Below, piece by piece: positions 46,301 to 55,438 of a DNA stretch of 64,000 nucleotides. Source of the DNA: Actinomadura latina NBRC 106108 (GTDB lineage: Bacteria; Actinomycetota; Actinomycetes; Streptosporangiales; Streptosporangiaceae). The DNA is taken from the NCBI RefSeq assembly GCF_001552195.1, contig NZ_BCQS01000003.1, positions 806,001 to 870,000 on the forward strand, in the 5' to 3' direction. Numbering within the stretch: the first letter of the stretch is position 1; the number at the start of each line of letters is the position of its first letter. The notes beneath the pieces are model-generated. The model ran no database searches. It worked only from the letters and a program-made list of their open reading frames with translations, and was not told the DNA's origin. A program made the position numbers and the translations under genes.

Positions 46301-47161
46301 TCACCAGGCGTCTTTGGCCGCGGCGATGCGCCGCCGGGATTCGTCGGTGGGCAGCGCCTGGCCCGCCAGGCTTGAATAGGCGAGCCTGTACATATAGGTA
46401 ACCGCCTCATCCGCAAAGTGGCTGATTGTCAGGGATTCCACGTGCACGATATCAGGGAAAAGGATGTCATGCACAGGTGAGAATTCCAGAAGTATAAACG
46501 ATTCGGCCAACACCGAGTGTGCGATCCCCAAGGGCAGGATCTGCACGGTCACGTTCGGCAGCTCGGTCATCCGGTACAGATGTTCGAGCTGCTCCCGCAT
46601 GACCTTCTGGTCGCCGATCAGGCGCTGCAGAACCGCCTCGTCCAGCACCGCCGACAGTTCCAGCGGGCGCGTCCCCTGCAGCAGCTCCCGCCGCCGCATT
46701 CGCACGTCCAGCCGGCGTTCCAGTTCCTGCGGGGGCAGCGTGGCCAGGTCGCTCCAGCCGCCGATCACGTGCCGCGCGTAGTTCTCCGTCTGCAGCAGCC
46801 CGGGAAAGACGGTGCTGCCCCATTCCCTGGCGGCCGTGGCCTCGGACTCCAGGGCGATGAAATCGGCGAGCGGGCTCGGCAGGTCGCGGTACTCCTCCCA
46901 CCAGCCGCGCTGCGCGGCGTCCTGCGCCAGTGAGACGAGGTCCGCGTGCCGGGAGCCGTCGATCTCGTACAGCTCCAGCAGCCGCCGCACATCGCCGATC
47001 TTCGCGCCGGTGCGGGCGTTCTCGAGCCGGCTGACCTTGGCGGTGGACCAGGCGAGCCGCGCGGCGACCTCGTCCCCGGTGAGACCCCTGCGCTCGCGCA
47101 GCCTCCGGAGCTCGGCGGCCAGCCGCCGCTGCCGGACGGAGGGACCTCGGGAAGTGCTCAT
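46301..47161 (-). CDS. XRE family transcriptional regulator with DUF5753
   Basis: The 286-residue product has an N-terminal HTH_31/XRE domain (residues about 12-65; LRRLRERRGLTGDEVAARLA, WSTAKVSRLENARTG) and a DUF5753 C-terminal domain (WEEYRDLPSPLADFIALESE, STVFPGLLQTENYAR, QLEHLYRMTELPNVTVQILP). Such WhiJ-like regulators bind DNA as dimers and work with DUF397 partners. GGAGAGG lies 8 nt before ATG 47161. It is divergent from the NAD(P)HX repair gene. Confidence 0.9.
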   Translation of the reverse strand: MSTSRGPSVRQRRLAAELRRLRERRGLTGDEVAARLAWSTAKVSRLENARTGAKIGDVRRLLELYEIDGSRHADLVSLAQDAAQRGWWEEYRDLPSPLADFIALESEATAAREWGSTVFPGLLQTENYARHVIGGWSDLATLPPQELERRLDVRMRRRELLQGTRPLELSAVLDEAVLQRLIGDQKVMREQLEHLYRMTELPNVTVQILPLGIAHSVLAESFILLEFSPVHDILFPDIVHVESLTISHFADEAVTYMYRLAYSSLAGQALPTDESRRRIAAAKDAW

Positions 47162-47295
47162 TGCTCGGGCCTCTCCAGTCCCGGCGGACTGATCTGGGCG
47201 TATTCTGCCGCACCCGGTGCCGCGGCGCGAATACCCCGGAGCGGATGAGGAAGATTCTACGGCCGATGATTCTTTTCCGCACATGACACTGAAAC

Positions 47296-47306
47296 TTGCA
47301 GTGCAA
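47296..47306. promoter_or_regulatory. Palindrome TTGCA-G-TGCAA upstream of the XRE gene
   Basis: An 11-nt perfect inverted repeat in the AT-richer part of the 226-nt divergent region. A related sequence, GTTGCATTGAAC, lies at 45801-45812, just upstream of the orphan DUF397 gene. Both could be operator half-site pairs for the XRE regulator; this is inference. Confidence 0.35.
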
Positions 47307-47387
47307 CGTACAAATGCGCCGCGTGCGAGGGTTGCGGAGCGCATTCCCGTGGCACTCTAAGTGTGTGATCGACTTGGGGAGCCGGGG

Positions 47388-48887
47388 ATGAGGTACGCGC
47401 ACGAGGTCGGCAAGGTGCGAGCGGCCGAGGCGGCCCTGATGGCCCGCCTCCCGGACGGCGCCCTGATGCAGCGCGCCGCCGCCGGCCTCGCCTCGGTCTG
47501 CGCCCGCCTCCTGCCCGCCGTGTACGGATCCCGCGTCGTCCTCCTCGCCGGCGGCGGCGACAACGGCGGCGACGCCCTCTACGCGGGGGCCCGGCTCGCC
47601 CGGCGGGGCGCCCGGGTGCACGCCGTCCAGGCGGGCTCCACGATCCACGACGCCGGCCTGGCCGCCCTCCTGGCCGCCGGCGGCCGCCTCTCCAGCGGCG
47701 CGGAGACCGCCCTCGCGGGCGCCGACCTGATCATCGACGGCCTCACCGGCATCGGCGGCGCCGGCGGGCTCCGCGAACCGCACGCCCGGTACGCCGCGCT
47801 CGCCTCCGAGTCCACCGGCGTCGTCGTCGCCTGCGACGTGCCGAGCGGCGTGGACGCGAGCACCGGCCGCGTCGAGGGCGCCGCCGTCCACGCCGACGTC
47901 ACCGTCACGTTCGGGACGCACAAGCCGGGCCTTTTCATCGACCCCGGCGCGTCCTACTGCGGAGTGGTCGAACTGGTCGACATCGGGCTCGGCCCCGACC
48001 TGCCCGACCCGGACGTCGTCGTGCCCCGCCCCGCGGACGTCCAGCCGCCCGAGCCGGGCCCCGAGTCCGACAAGTACCGGCGCGGCGTCGTCGGCATTCT
48101 CGCGGGCGGCGACGAGTTCACCGGCGCGGCCGTCCTGTGCACCGGCGGCGCCGTCCACGGCGGCGCGGGCATGGTCCGCTTCGCCTCCGTCGCGCATCCG
48201 GTGGAGCTCGTCCGCCACCGCTGGCCCGAGGCCGTCACCACGGTGATCGAACCCGGCCGCCAGGACGCCGGGGTCCTCGAACGCGTCGGACGCGTCCAGG
48301 CCTGGGTCGCCGGCCCCGGCCTCGGCACCGGCGCCGCAGCCGAGTCCCTCCTCGAAGCCGTCCTCGGCACCGATCTGCCGGTCCTGGTGGACGCCGACGG
48401 CCTCACCGTCCTGGCCCGCCGCCGCGACCTGCTGCGCCGCACCGCCCCGACGGTCCTCACCCCGCACGCGGGCGAGCTCTCCCGCCTGATCTCGGCCGAC
48501 CGCGCGGACATCGAGGCGGCCCGCCTGGACCACACCCGCCGCGCCGCCGCCGAACTCTCCGCGACCGTCCTGCTCAAGGGCTCGACGACCCTGGTCGCCG
48601 AGGCCGACCGCCCCGTCCGGGTGAACCCGACCGGCAGCCCCCGCCTGGCGACGGCCGGCACGGGCGACGTCCTGTCCGGCCTGATCGGCGCCCTCCTGGC
48701 AGGCGGCCTGCCCGCCCTGGACGCGGCCGCCGCCGGCGCCTACCTCCACGGCTTGGCCGCCCGGCTGGCCGCCGCTCCCGCCCCCGGCGCGGAGTCGCCG
48801 ATCAGCGCCTGCGACGTCATCGGAGCCCTCCCCGCCGCCTTCCGCAGTGTCGACCGGGGGAGCGCGGCCCGAGCCATGCGGCCGTGA
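47388..48887 (+). CDS. nnrD: bifunctional NAD(P)H-hydrate epimerase / ADP-dependent dehydratase
   Basis: The enzyme repairs hydrated NAD(P)H. The 499-residue product starts RYAHEVGKVRAAEAALMARL (YjeF N-terminal epimerase domain, with VLLAGGGDNGGDALYAG and CDVPSGVDASTG). The C-terminal half is the ribokinase-like dehydratase with DKYRRGVVGILAGGDEFTGAA, VDADGL, LTPHAGELSRLI and the catalytic-region ATAGTGDVLSGLIGALL. GGGGAG lies 7 nt upstream of ATG 47388. It precedes alr, as in many actinobacteria. Confidence 0.96.
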   Translation: MRYAHEVGKVRAAEAALMARLPDGALMQRAAAGLASVCARLLPAVYGSRVVLLAGGGDNGGDALYAGARLARRGARVHAVQAGSTIHDAGLAALLAAGGRLSSGAETALAGADLIIDGLTGIGGAGGLREPHARYAALASESTGVVVACDVPSGVDASTGRVEGAAVHADVTVTFGTHKPGLFIDPGASYCGVVELVDIGLGPDLPDPDVVVPRPADVQPPEPGPESDKYRRGVVGILAGGDEFTGAAVLCTGGAVHGGAGMVRFASVAHPVELVRHRWPEAVTTVIEPGRQDAGVLERVGRVQAWVAGPGLGTGAAAESLLEAVLGTDLPVLVDADGLTVLARRRDLLRRTAPTVLTPHAGELSRLISADRADIEAARLDHTRRAAAELSATVLLKGSTTLVAEADRPVRVNPTGSPRLATAGTGDVLSGLIGALLAGGLPALDAAAAGAYLHGLAARLAAAPAPGAESPISACDVIGALPAAFRSVDRGSAARAMRP

Positions 48888-49034
48888 GGACCGGGGCGTG
48901 TTGAACCCGGGGCCGGACAAGTGCGTCTTATCGGGCGAGGAGTGCTGCGGGAGCGCTCATCGGACGCCGATGTCCCGGTCATGACCTGGCGATAACGACT
49001 GGGCATGGCCATCGGGGCGGCACACTGGATGATT

Positions 49035-50159
49035 ATGAGGGTTCCTGCGGAGGCGCGCGTCGATCTCGGCGCCATCGGCGACAACATCGGGCTGCTGCGC
49101 GAGCGCGTCCGGGGCGCCGAGGTCATGGCCATGGTGAAGGCCGAGGCGTACGGGCACGGACTGGTCGAGGCCGCCGGGGCCGCGCTCGCCGGCGGCGCGA
49201 CGTGGCTCGGGGTCGCGAAGCTGGCCGAGGCGCTGCGGCTGCGCGACGCGGGCCTCACCGCCCGGACGCTGGTCTGCCTCGGCGTGCCCGGCGAGCCGTA
49301 CGCGGAGGCCGTCGCGCGGGACATCGACCTCACCGTGGGCGCGATCTGGCTGCTGGACGAGGTCGTCCGGGCGGCGGAGCGGAGCGGGCGGCAGGCGCGG
49401 GTGCACCTCAAGGCCGACACGGGCATGTCGCGGGGCGGCGCGGGCGGCGCGGACTGGGAGGCGCTCGTCGACGCGGCGCTGAAGGCCGAGGCCGCCGGGC
49501 AGGTGCGGGTGGCCGGGGTCATGTCCCACTTCGCGTGCGCGGACGAGCCGGGCCACCCGTCGATCGCGGCGCAGCTCGGCGCGTTCACCGAGATGGTCGC
49601 GTACGCGGAGAAGGCGGGTGCGCGCTTCGAGGTCCGGCATCTGGCGAACTCGGCGGCCGCGCTGACCCTGCCGGAGGCGCGGTTCGACCTCGTCCGCCCC
49701 GGGATCGCGACGTACGGGCTGACCCCGGTGCCCCGGCTCGGGACGTTCGGGCTCCGCCCCGCGATGACGCTGGCGGCGGACGCGGCGCTGGTCAAGCGTG
49801 TCCCGGCAGGTCGCGGAGTGTCGTACGGTCACACGTACACCACACGTGAGGCCACCAACCTGGCCGTCGTGCCCGTGGGGTACGGCGACGGGATCCCCAG
49901 GCACGGCTCCAACCTCCTGGAGGTCCTCGCGGGTGGACGCCGCAGGACGATCGCCGGGCGGGTCTGCATGGACCAGTTCGTCATCGACCTGGGCGACGAC
50001 CGGCTGTCGGCGGGTGACGAGATCATCCTGTTCGGGCCGGGCGGCCAGGGTGAGCCGACCGCGCAGGAGTGGGCGGACGCCTTGGACACGATCTCCTATG
50101 AGATCGTCACCCGCATCGGGTCCCGGGTGCCGAGGGCGTATCCGGGACGGGCGCTGTAG
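49035..50159 (+). CDS. alr: alanine racemase
   Basis: The PLP enzyme makes D-alanine for peptidoglycan. From ATG 49035 the product has 374 residues. The PLP lysine is in MAMVKAEAYGHGL (near residue 35). The catalytic tyrosine lies in GVSYGHTY, with HLANSAAAL and the C-terminal VCMDQFVIDL. The start is uncertain: ATG at 49029 or 49005 is in frame, and none has a good ribosome-binding site. CACACT 8 nt upstream of 49035 could be a -10 of a leaderless transcript. Confidence 0.96.
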   Translation: MRVPAEARVDLGAIGDNIGLLRERVRGAEVMAMVKAEAYGHGLVEAAGAALAGGATWLGVAKLAEALRLRDAGLTARTLVCLGVPGEPYAEAVARDIDLTVGAIWLLDEVVRAAERSGRQARVHLKADTGMSRGGAGGADWEALVDAALKAEAAGQVRVAGVMSHFACADEPGHPSIAAQLGAFTEMVAYAEKAGARFEVRHLANSAAALTLPEARFDLVRPGIATYGLTPVPRLGTFGLRPAMTLAADAALVKRVPAGRGVSYGHTYTTREATNLAVVPVGYGDGIPRHGSNLLEVLAGGRRRTIAGRVCMDQFVIDLGDDRLSAGDEIILFGPGGQGEPTAQEWADALDTISYEIVTRIGSRVPRAYPGRAL

Positions 50160-50170
50160 GGGGCGCGTGC

Positions 50171-51256
50171 ATGGACAGCAAGAGCAGGCGCAGGATCGGC
50201 GTGGCCGGCATCGTCGCCGGCGTCGGCGCGGCGGGCGTGGGCGCGGCCGTCGGGCTGCGGCACTTCGCCGTCGGCCGGGTGCGGCTGCGGCCCGACCCGG
50301 ACGCCGGCGAGCCGTTCGGCCTGCTGCGCGGGCGCGAGCTGACCGTCGAGGCCGACGACGGCGTCCCGCTGCACGTGGAGATCGACGGCCCCGACGACGC
50401 CGGCCTCACCCTGGTGTTCTGCCACGGCTACACCCTCAACCAGGACTCGTGGCACTACCAGCGCCGCGACCTGCAGGGGTCGCTGCGCATGGTGTTCTGG
50501 GACCAGCGCAGCCACGGCCGGTCCGGACGCGGGAAGCTGGAGCGCGCGACGATCGAGCAGACCGGCGACGACCTGCACGCGGTGCTGAAGGCGGTGGTCG
50601 GCCCGGACGAGCCGGTCGTCCTCATCGGGCACTCCATGGGCGGGATGTCGATCATGGCGCTGGCCGACCGGCATCCCGAGCTGTTCGACCGGCAGGTCGT
50701 GGGCGTCGCGCTCGTCAACACGTCCTGCGGTGACCTGGCGGAGATGACGCTGGGGCTGCCGCTGGTGGTCGCGAAGGCCGTCCGGCCGCTGGCGCCGGGG
50801 ACGCTGCGCGGCCTCGGCCGCCGCGCCGACCTCGTGGAGAAGGCGCGCGGGCTGGGCGCCGACCTCGCGTTCGTCGTCACCCGGAAGATGGCGTTCGCCG
50901 ACAAGTACGTCAGCCCGTCCGTCGTCGACTTCCTGGAGCAGATGATCAGGGCGACGCCGATCGACGTGATCGCCGAGTTCTACCCGGCGCTGATGGGCCA
51001 CGACAAGGTCGGCTGCCTCGGCGTCCTCGGCAGGGTGCCCGCGGTGGTGCTGGCCGGCGGGCGGGACCGGCTGACCCCGGTCGAGCACGCGCGCCGCATC
51101 GCGGCGGCGATGCCGGACGTGGAACTGGTAGAGGTGGAGGTTGCCGGGCACGTGCTGCCGCTGGAGTACCCGGGGGTGGTGACCGGCGCGCTGCGGCGGC
51201 TGATCGCCCGCGTCCAGCCCGGCTACCAGCAGCAGGAGGAGGAGCGCACGGCGTGA
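50171..51256 (+). CDS. alpha/beta hydrolase with N-terminal membrane segment
   Basis: The 361-residue product has a basic start and one hydrophobic segment (about 10-30, IGVAGIVAGVGAAGVGAAVG), then an alpha/beta hydrolase domain. Key motifs: VFCHGYTLNQDSWHYQ (oxyanion region), WDQRSHGRSG, nucleophile GHSMGG, acid AGGRDRLTP and catalytic His in VAGHVLPLEYP. The substrate is unknown. It lies 11 nt after alr and overlaps tsaE by 4 nt, a position seen in mycobacteria and streptomycetes. Confidence 0.9.
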   Translation: MDSKSRRRIGVAGIVAGVGAAGVGAAVGLRHFAVGRVRLRPDPDAGEPFGLLRGRELTVEADDGVPLHVEIDGPDDAGLTLVFCHGYTLNQDSWHYQRRDLQGSLRMVFWDQRSHGRSGRGKLERATIEQTGDDLHAVLKAVVGPDEPVVLIGHSMGGMSIMALADRHPELFDRQVVGVALVNTSCGDLAEMTLGLPLVVAKAVRPLAPGTLRGLGRRADLVEKARGLGADLAFVVTRKMAFADKYVSPSVVDFLEQMIRATPIDVIAEFYPALMGHDKVGCLGVLGRVPAVVLAGGRDRLTPVEHARRIAAAMPDVELVEVEVAGHVLPLEYPGVVTGALRRLIARVQPGYQQQEEERTA

Positions 51257-51723
51257 ACGCGATCACCGTCACCGTCCCGACCGCGGCGGACATGCACGAG
51301 CTCGGGCTGCGCCTCGCCGGCCGGCTCCGGGCGGGCGACCTGCTCGTCATGACCGGGCATCTGGGCGCGGGCAAGACGACGCTCACCCAGGGGATCGGCG
51401 AGGGCCTGAAGGTGCGGGGCCCGATCACCTCGCCGACGTTCGTCATCGCGCGGGTGCATCCGTCGCTCGCGGGCGGCCCGCCGCTGGTGCACGTGGACGC
51501 CTACCGGCTCGGCGGTTTCGCGGAACTCGACGATCTCGATCTCGACGCGTCCGTGGACGAATCGGTGACGATCGTGGAATGGGGAGAAGGGCTCGCGGAG
51601 GGCCTCGCCGAAGACCGCCTGGAACTGATCATTTCGCGCGGGGACGGGCCCGGCGAGGGACGCGAAGTAAGGATCGTCGGGGTCGGTCATCGCTGGTCCG
51701 ACCTGGAACTCGGCGCTGGATGA
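51253..51723 (+). CDS. tsaE: tRNA t6A biosynthesis ATPase TsaE
   Basis: TsaE is the ATPase that works with TsaB and TsaD to make N6-threonylcarbamoyladenosine at tRNA position 37. The 156-residue product has Walker A TGHLGAGKTTLTQGIGEGL near residue 35, then ITSPTFVIARVH and HVDAYRLGG, and WGEGLAE near residue 115. The GTG start overlaps the hydrolase stop by 4 nt. tsaB lies 1.5 kb downstream, separated by a secreted-protein gene. Confidence 0.96.
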   Translation: MNAITVTVPTAADMHELGLRLAGRLRAGDLLVMTGHLGAGKTTLTQGIGEGLKVRGPITSPTFVIARVHPSLAGGPPLVHVDAYRLGGFAELDDLDLDASVDESVTIVEWGEGLAEGLAEDRLELIISRGDGPGEGREVRIVGVGHRWSDLELGAG

Positions 51724-51850
51724 GGGCCTGCGGGCAACTTCTGTGGTTTTTGCCATCCAGGATGGACCACTTTACGGCTGCATGTCGTACTCTTTGCCGA
51801 ACAAGCCTCACCTACGCGACATATCGATTTCCTAGTGGGAGTGGGAACCG

Positions 51851-53206
51851 GTGAGTGGTAGCCATCGCAGCGGTAGTGACCGCGACAGCTACCGCGGTTC
51901 GGGCGGTGGCCAAGGGCCAGGCGGTGGTTACCGGCCGGACGGCGGTGCATACGGCACGGGCGGCGGCGAGTACACGCCGTCCCCGGGCCTGGAGTCCGGC
52001 GGCCCCTCGGGAACCGGCGGTCAGCAGACCGGCGGATACCGGACGGGCGGGTACCCGACCGCCGGTTCTGAGACCGGCGGGTACGAAACCGGCGGTTACG
52101 GGTCCGGCCAATCAGGTAGCGGTCCCTACCAGAGGGGCGGCGCCCCCTATCAGCGGGACTCCGGCGCGTACCGCCCGGAGTCCGGTTCGTACGGTCCCGC
52201 CGAGTCGGGTTCGTACGGTGCGGGCGAGTCGGGTTCGTACGGTGCCGGCGAGACCGGCAAGTACCGGTCGGAGCCGGGGTCGTACCAGCGCGAGACCGGT
52301 GCCTACCGGCGCGAGGCGAGCCCGTACCAGCGGGGCAGCGGCCCGTACCAGCGGGAGACCGGCCCGTACGAGACCGGTAGCGGCGGTTACCGGTCCGGCA
52401 GCGGCGGATACGGGAGCGGCGGATACGGGAGCGACACCGGCGGATACCGCGCCGGTGGAAGCGGCCGGCGGCGGGCCGACAGCGGCGGTTACCGCACCGG
52501 CAGCCACCGGGTGGCGCGCGATGGCGGCGGACGGCGCTGGGGCGTCATCCTGGGCGGCATCGTCGCCGGCATCGCCGTCTGCGTGCTCGCGATGATCGTC
52601 ATCCTGGGCGGCGTCGGCGCGAGCGGCGACAAGGACGGCGGCGACATCGTCGGCAGCGGCGCCGCCGAGAGCTCCCCGACGGCGAAGGGCGAGCGCTCCG
52701 TCGTCCCCGACTCCTGCACGATCGTCGGCCAGGACCTGATCGACCGGCTGGCGCCGGGCTCCGAGCGCACCCAGGCCGACAGCTACCAGAGCAGCGAGCG
52801 GCAGAACCAGTGCGTGTGGGGCGCCTACGCGGGCGACACCAAGCGGCAGCTCACCGTCGAGCTCCGCGCGATCGCCGGCAACGCCGACCAGACGCCCACG
52901 GACGCCGCGACCAGGACGTTCACGTCCGAGCGCACCGCCGACGAGTCCGGCAAGGCGCTGCTGCCCGACCAGAAGCTCACCGAAAAGCTCCGCCTCGAGA
53001 ACGTCGGCGACGACGGCTACATCGTGTACAGCGTCGACGACAAGCAGGGGGCGGGGGAGGCCGTCGGCAACGTCCGGCTCGCGAACATCCTGGTCACGAT
53101 CCACTACTCGGGCTCGAACGACGGCGACCCGCTCTCGTCCAAGTCCGCGAACGGCGGCGCCACCGACGTCGCCAAGGCCGTGATCCAGGCCCTCAATCAG
53201 GGCTGA
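51851..53206 (+). CDS. Membrane-anchored secreted protein, DUF3558-like C-terminus
   Basis: The 451-residue product has a long Gly/Ser/Tyr/Thr-rich cytoplasmic region (residues 1-220) with repeated G-S-Y-G and P-Y-Q-R units, then one membrane helix (about 230-255, GVILGGIVAGIAVCVLAMIV). The extracellular part (about 280-451) starts VPDSCTIVGQDLIDRLAPGS and has a second cysteine in NQCVWGAY, the arrangement of DUF3558 or related actinobacterial exported domains. Function unknown. GTG start with GGGA 7 nt upstream. It splits tsaE from tsaB. Confidence 0.75.
   Translation: MSGSHRSGSDRDSYRGSGGGQGPGGGYRPDGGAYGTGGGEYTPSPGLESGGPSGTGGQQTGGYRTGGYPTAGSETGGYETGGYGSGQSGSGPYQRGGAPYQRDSGAYRPESGSYGPAESGSYGAGESGSYGAGETGKYRSEPGSYQRETGAYRREASPYQRGSGPYQRETGPYETGSGGYRSGSGGYGSGGYGSDTGGYRAGGSGRRRADSGGYRTGSHRVARDGGGRRWGVILGGIVAGIAVCVLAMIVILGGVGASGDKDGGDIVGSGAAESSPTAKGERSVVPDSCTIVGQDLIDRLAPGSERTQADSYQSSERQNQCVWGAYAGDTKRQLTVELRAIAGNADQTPTDAATRTFTSERTADESGKALLPDQKLTEKLRLENVGDDGYIVYSVDDKQGAGEAVGNVRLANILVTIHYSGSNDGDPLSSKSANGGATDVAKAVIQALNQG
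52178..52249 (+). repeat. Three 24-bp tandem units encoding ESGSYGxx
   Basis: Units of 24 nt at 52178, 52202 and 52226, each beginning GAGTC(C/G)GGTTCGTACGGT, encode E-S-G-S-Y-G-P/A-A/G. The second and third differ by one base. They lie in the low-complexity cytoplasmic region. Confidence 0.8.
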
Positions 53207-53229
53207 ACCAGCACGGGCCGCCTGACCGG

Positions 53230-53235
53230 TAGGCT
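53230..53235 (+). promoter_or_regulatory. Possible -10 for a leaderless tsaB transcript
   Basis: TAGGCT lies 8 nt upstream of GTG 53244, with no Shine-Dalgarno sequence between. No clear -35. This would give the tsaB-rimI-tsaD operon its own start. Confidence 0.35.
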
Positions 53236-53243
53236 TACAACCC

Positions 53244-53912
53244 GTGCTGGTCTTGGCTTTCGATACCGCGACCGCCGCGATCACCGTGGCGCTGTACGAG
53301 TGGATTCCCGGCGAGGGCGCCGTGCCGCGCGGCGCGGCCGAGGCGGTCGACCGGCGAAGGCATACCGAGTTGCTCGCCCCGTACATCGCGCAGGTGATGG
53401 CGGAGGCCGGGGCTGCGCCGGACGACCTGAGCGCGATCTCCGTCGGCGTCGGGCCGGGGCCCTACACGGGGCTGCGCGTCGGGCTCGTCACGGCCCGCGC
53501 CATGGGCGAGGCCCTGAGCATCCCCGTGCACGGCGTCTGCACCCTGGACATCATCGCCTGGGCCACCGGCCGGGACGAGCCGTTCGTCGTCGCCACCGAT
53601 GCCCGCCGCAAGGAGGTCTACTGGGCGCGGTACGACTCGGCCCGCGCGCGCGCCACCGAACCTGCCGTCGGCCCGCCGTCGGATGTCCCGCAAGGGCTGC
53701 CCGTCGTAGGTGAGGGCGCCGCCCTCTACCCGGAGGTCCTCGGTGACTCCGGCCATGAACCGCTGCTGCCGACCGCCGGGGCCCTCGCTGAGCTGACCGT
53801 GTCCCGCCTGGCCGGCCTCAAGGTCCCCGGACTGCTCACGCCGGAGCCGCTGTACCTGCGCAGGCCGGACGCGAAGGAACCGGGCCCCCGCAAAAAGGTG
53901 ACACCGGCATGA
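53244..53912 (+). CDS. tsaB: tRNA t6A biosynthesis protein TsaB
   Basis: TsaB is the non-catalytic partner of TsaD in t6A synthesis. The 222-residue product begins [18 protein letters not shown], with [15 protein letters not shown] and [20 protein letters not shown], the HSP70-like fold motifs of the family. The C-terminus is basic and may be disordered. GTG start without Shine-Dalgarno. It overlaps rimI by 4 nt (ATGA). Confidence 0.96.
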   Translation: MLVLAFDTATAAITVALYEWIPGEGAVPRGAAEAVDRRRHTELLAPYIAQVMAEAGAAPDDLSAISVGVGPGPYTGLRVGLVTARAMGEALSIPVHGVCTLDIIAWATGRDEPFVVATDARRKEVYWARYDSARARATEPAVGPPSDVPQGLPVVGEGAALYPEVLGDSGHEPLLPTAGALAELTVSRLAGLKVPGLLTPEPLYLRRPDAKEPGPRKKVTPA

Positions 53913-54400
53913 CCGATCTCGTCCTGCGGCCCATGACGGACGCGGACCTCCCGGCCGTCCACCGGCTGGAGGAGGCCCTGTTCCCCGAGGACGCCTGGAG
54001 CGAGGAGATGCTGCGCGGCGAACTCGCCGACCAGCCGCGCACCCGCCACTATGTCGTCGCGGCCGAACCCGGCGGCGAGATCGTCGGCTACGCGGGCCTC
54101 GCGGCGGCGGGCGGGCAGGCCGACGTGCAGACCATCGGGGTGCGCGCCGACCGGCGCAAGCACGGCATCGGCGCGGCGCTGCTCACCGAGCTGCTGAACG
54201 AGGCCGTCCGCCGCAACAGCGAGTCGGTGTTCCTGGAGGTCCGCGCCGACAACGACGCCGCGCACCGCCTCTACGAGCGGTTCGGCTTCGTCAGGGTCGG
54301 CCTCCGCAAGCGCTACTACCAGCCCTCGGACGTGGATGCGATCGTGATGAGCCGCACGCTCGACCGCCGCCGGCCCATGGGCTTCAACCGGGAGAAGTGA
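53909..54400 (+). CDS. rimI: ribosomal protein alanine acetyltransferase RimI
   Basis: RimI acetylates the N-terminus of ribosomal S18 in E. coli; in actinobacteria it may have wider targets. The 163-residue GNAT protein has [20 protein letters not shown], the acetyl-CoA loop [20 protein letters not shown] and [24 protein letters not shown] overlaps tsaB; the TGA stop shares a base with the tsaD ATG. The tsaB-rimI-tsaD order is typical. Confidence 0.94.
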   Translation: MTDLVLRPMTDADLPAVHRLEEALFPEDAWSEEMLRGELADQPRTRHYVVAAEPGGEIVGYAGLAAAGGQADVQTIGVRADRRKHGIGAALLTELLNEAVRRNSESVFLEVRADNDAAHRLYERFGFVRVGLRKRYYQPSDVDAIVMSRTLDRRRPMGFNREK

Positions 54401-55434
54401 TGATTCGGGACGAGCCGCTGGTGCTCGGGATCGAGACGTCGTGCGACGAGACCGGGGTCGGGATCGTGCGCGGCAACACGCTGCTGGCGGACGCCATCGC
54501 CTCCAGCGTCGAGCAGCACGCCCGCTTCGGCGGCGTCGTGCCGGAGGTCGCGTCGCGCGCGCACCTGGAGGCGATGGGGCCGACCGTCGAACGCGCGCTG
54601 GCGGACGCCGGCGTGGCGTTCACCGACGTGGACGCGTTCGCCGTCACCGCCGGGCCGGGCCTGCCGGGCGCGCTGATGGTCGGCGTCGCGGCCGCGAAGG
54701 CGTACGCGCTGTCCCTCGGCAAGCCGCTGTACGGGGTCAACCACCTCGCCGCGCACGTGTGCGTCGACCAGCTCGAACACGGCCCCCTGCCGAAGCCCTG
54801 CGTGGCGCTGCTGGTGTCGGGCGGCCACTCGTCCATCCTGCTGGTGCCGGACGTGGCGGGCGACGTCCGCTCGCTCGGCAGCACGGTGGACGACGCGGCC
54901 GGCGAGGCGTTCGACAAGGTCGCGCGCGTCCTCGGCCTCGGCTTCCCCGGCGGCCCGATCATCGACCGGATGGCCCGCGAGGGCGACCCCGCCGCGATCG
55001 CGTTCCCGCGCGGCAAGTACAAGGACGGCACCTACGACTTCTCGTTCTCCGGCCTGAAGACGGCGGTGGCCCGCTGGGTGGAGGCCAAGGAGCGCGCGGG
55101 CGAGGCCGTCCCGGTGCCGGACGTGGCCGCGTCCTTCCAGGAGGCCGTGGTCGACGTCCTGACGCAGAAGGCCCTGAAGGTCTGCGCGGACAACGGCGTC
55201 CGCGACCTGCTGATCGGCGGCGGCGTCGCCGCGAACTCCCGGCTCCGCGCCCTGGCCGCCGAACGCTGCGAGGCGGCCGGCGTCCGCCTGCGCGTCCCGC
55301 GCCCCAAACTCTGCACCGACAACGGCGCGATGGTCGCCGCCCTGGGCTCCGAACTGGTCGCCTCCGGCGCGTCCCCGTCCGACCTGGAACTCCCCGCCGA
55401 CTCCAGCCTCCCCATAGAGACGATCACGCTCTGA
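54400..55434 (+). CDS. tsaD: tRNA N6-adenosine threonylcarbamoyltransferase TsaD
   Basis: TsaD transfers threonylcarbamoyl to A37 of ANN-decoding tRNAs. The 344-residue product has [17 protein letters not shown] at the start, metal-binding NHLAAHV (HxxxH), [13 protein letters not shown], and [12 protein letters not shown] lies 5 nt upstream of ATG 54400; GTG three nt earlier is too close to it. It ends 4 nt before the stop of the convergent kinase gene. Confidence 0.97.
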   Translation: MIRDEPLVLGIETSCDETGVGIVRGNTLLADAIASSVEQHARFGGVVPEVASRAHLEAMGPTVERALADAGVAFTDVDAFAVTAGPGLPGALMVGVAAAKAYALSLGKPLYGVNHLAAHVCVDQLEHGPLPKPCVALLVSGGHSSILLVPDVAGDVRSLGSTVDDAAGEAFDKVARVLGLGFPGGPIIDRMAREGDPAAIAFPRGKYKDGTYDFSFSGLKTAVARWVEAKERAGEAVPVPDVAASFQEAVVDVLTQKALKVCADNGVRDLLIGGGVAANSRLRALAAERCEAAGVRLRVPRPKLCTDNGAMVAALGSELVASGASPSDLELPADSSLPIETITL

Positions 55435-55438
55435 GGAG

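Noticed and set aside
46017..46304. Alternative 95-codon frame overlapping the XRE-linked DUF397 gene
   Set aside because: The DUF397 motif (QWRRSAHCG...WQDFL) is in a different frame (46039-46260), which also has a suitable ribosome-binding site.
46467..48920. 817-codon minus-strand open frame
   Set aside because: It runs antisense through the NAD(P)HX repair gene and out of frame through the XRE gene; no family motif appears, and both real genes are well supported.
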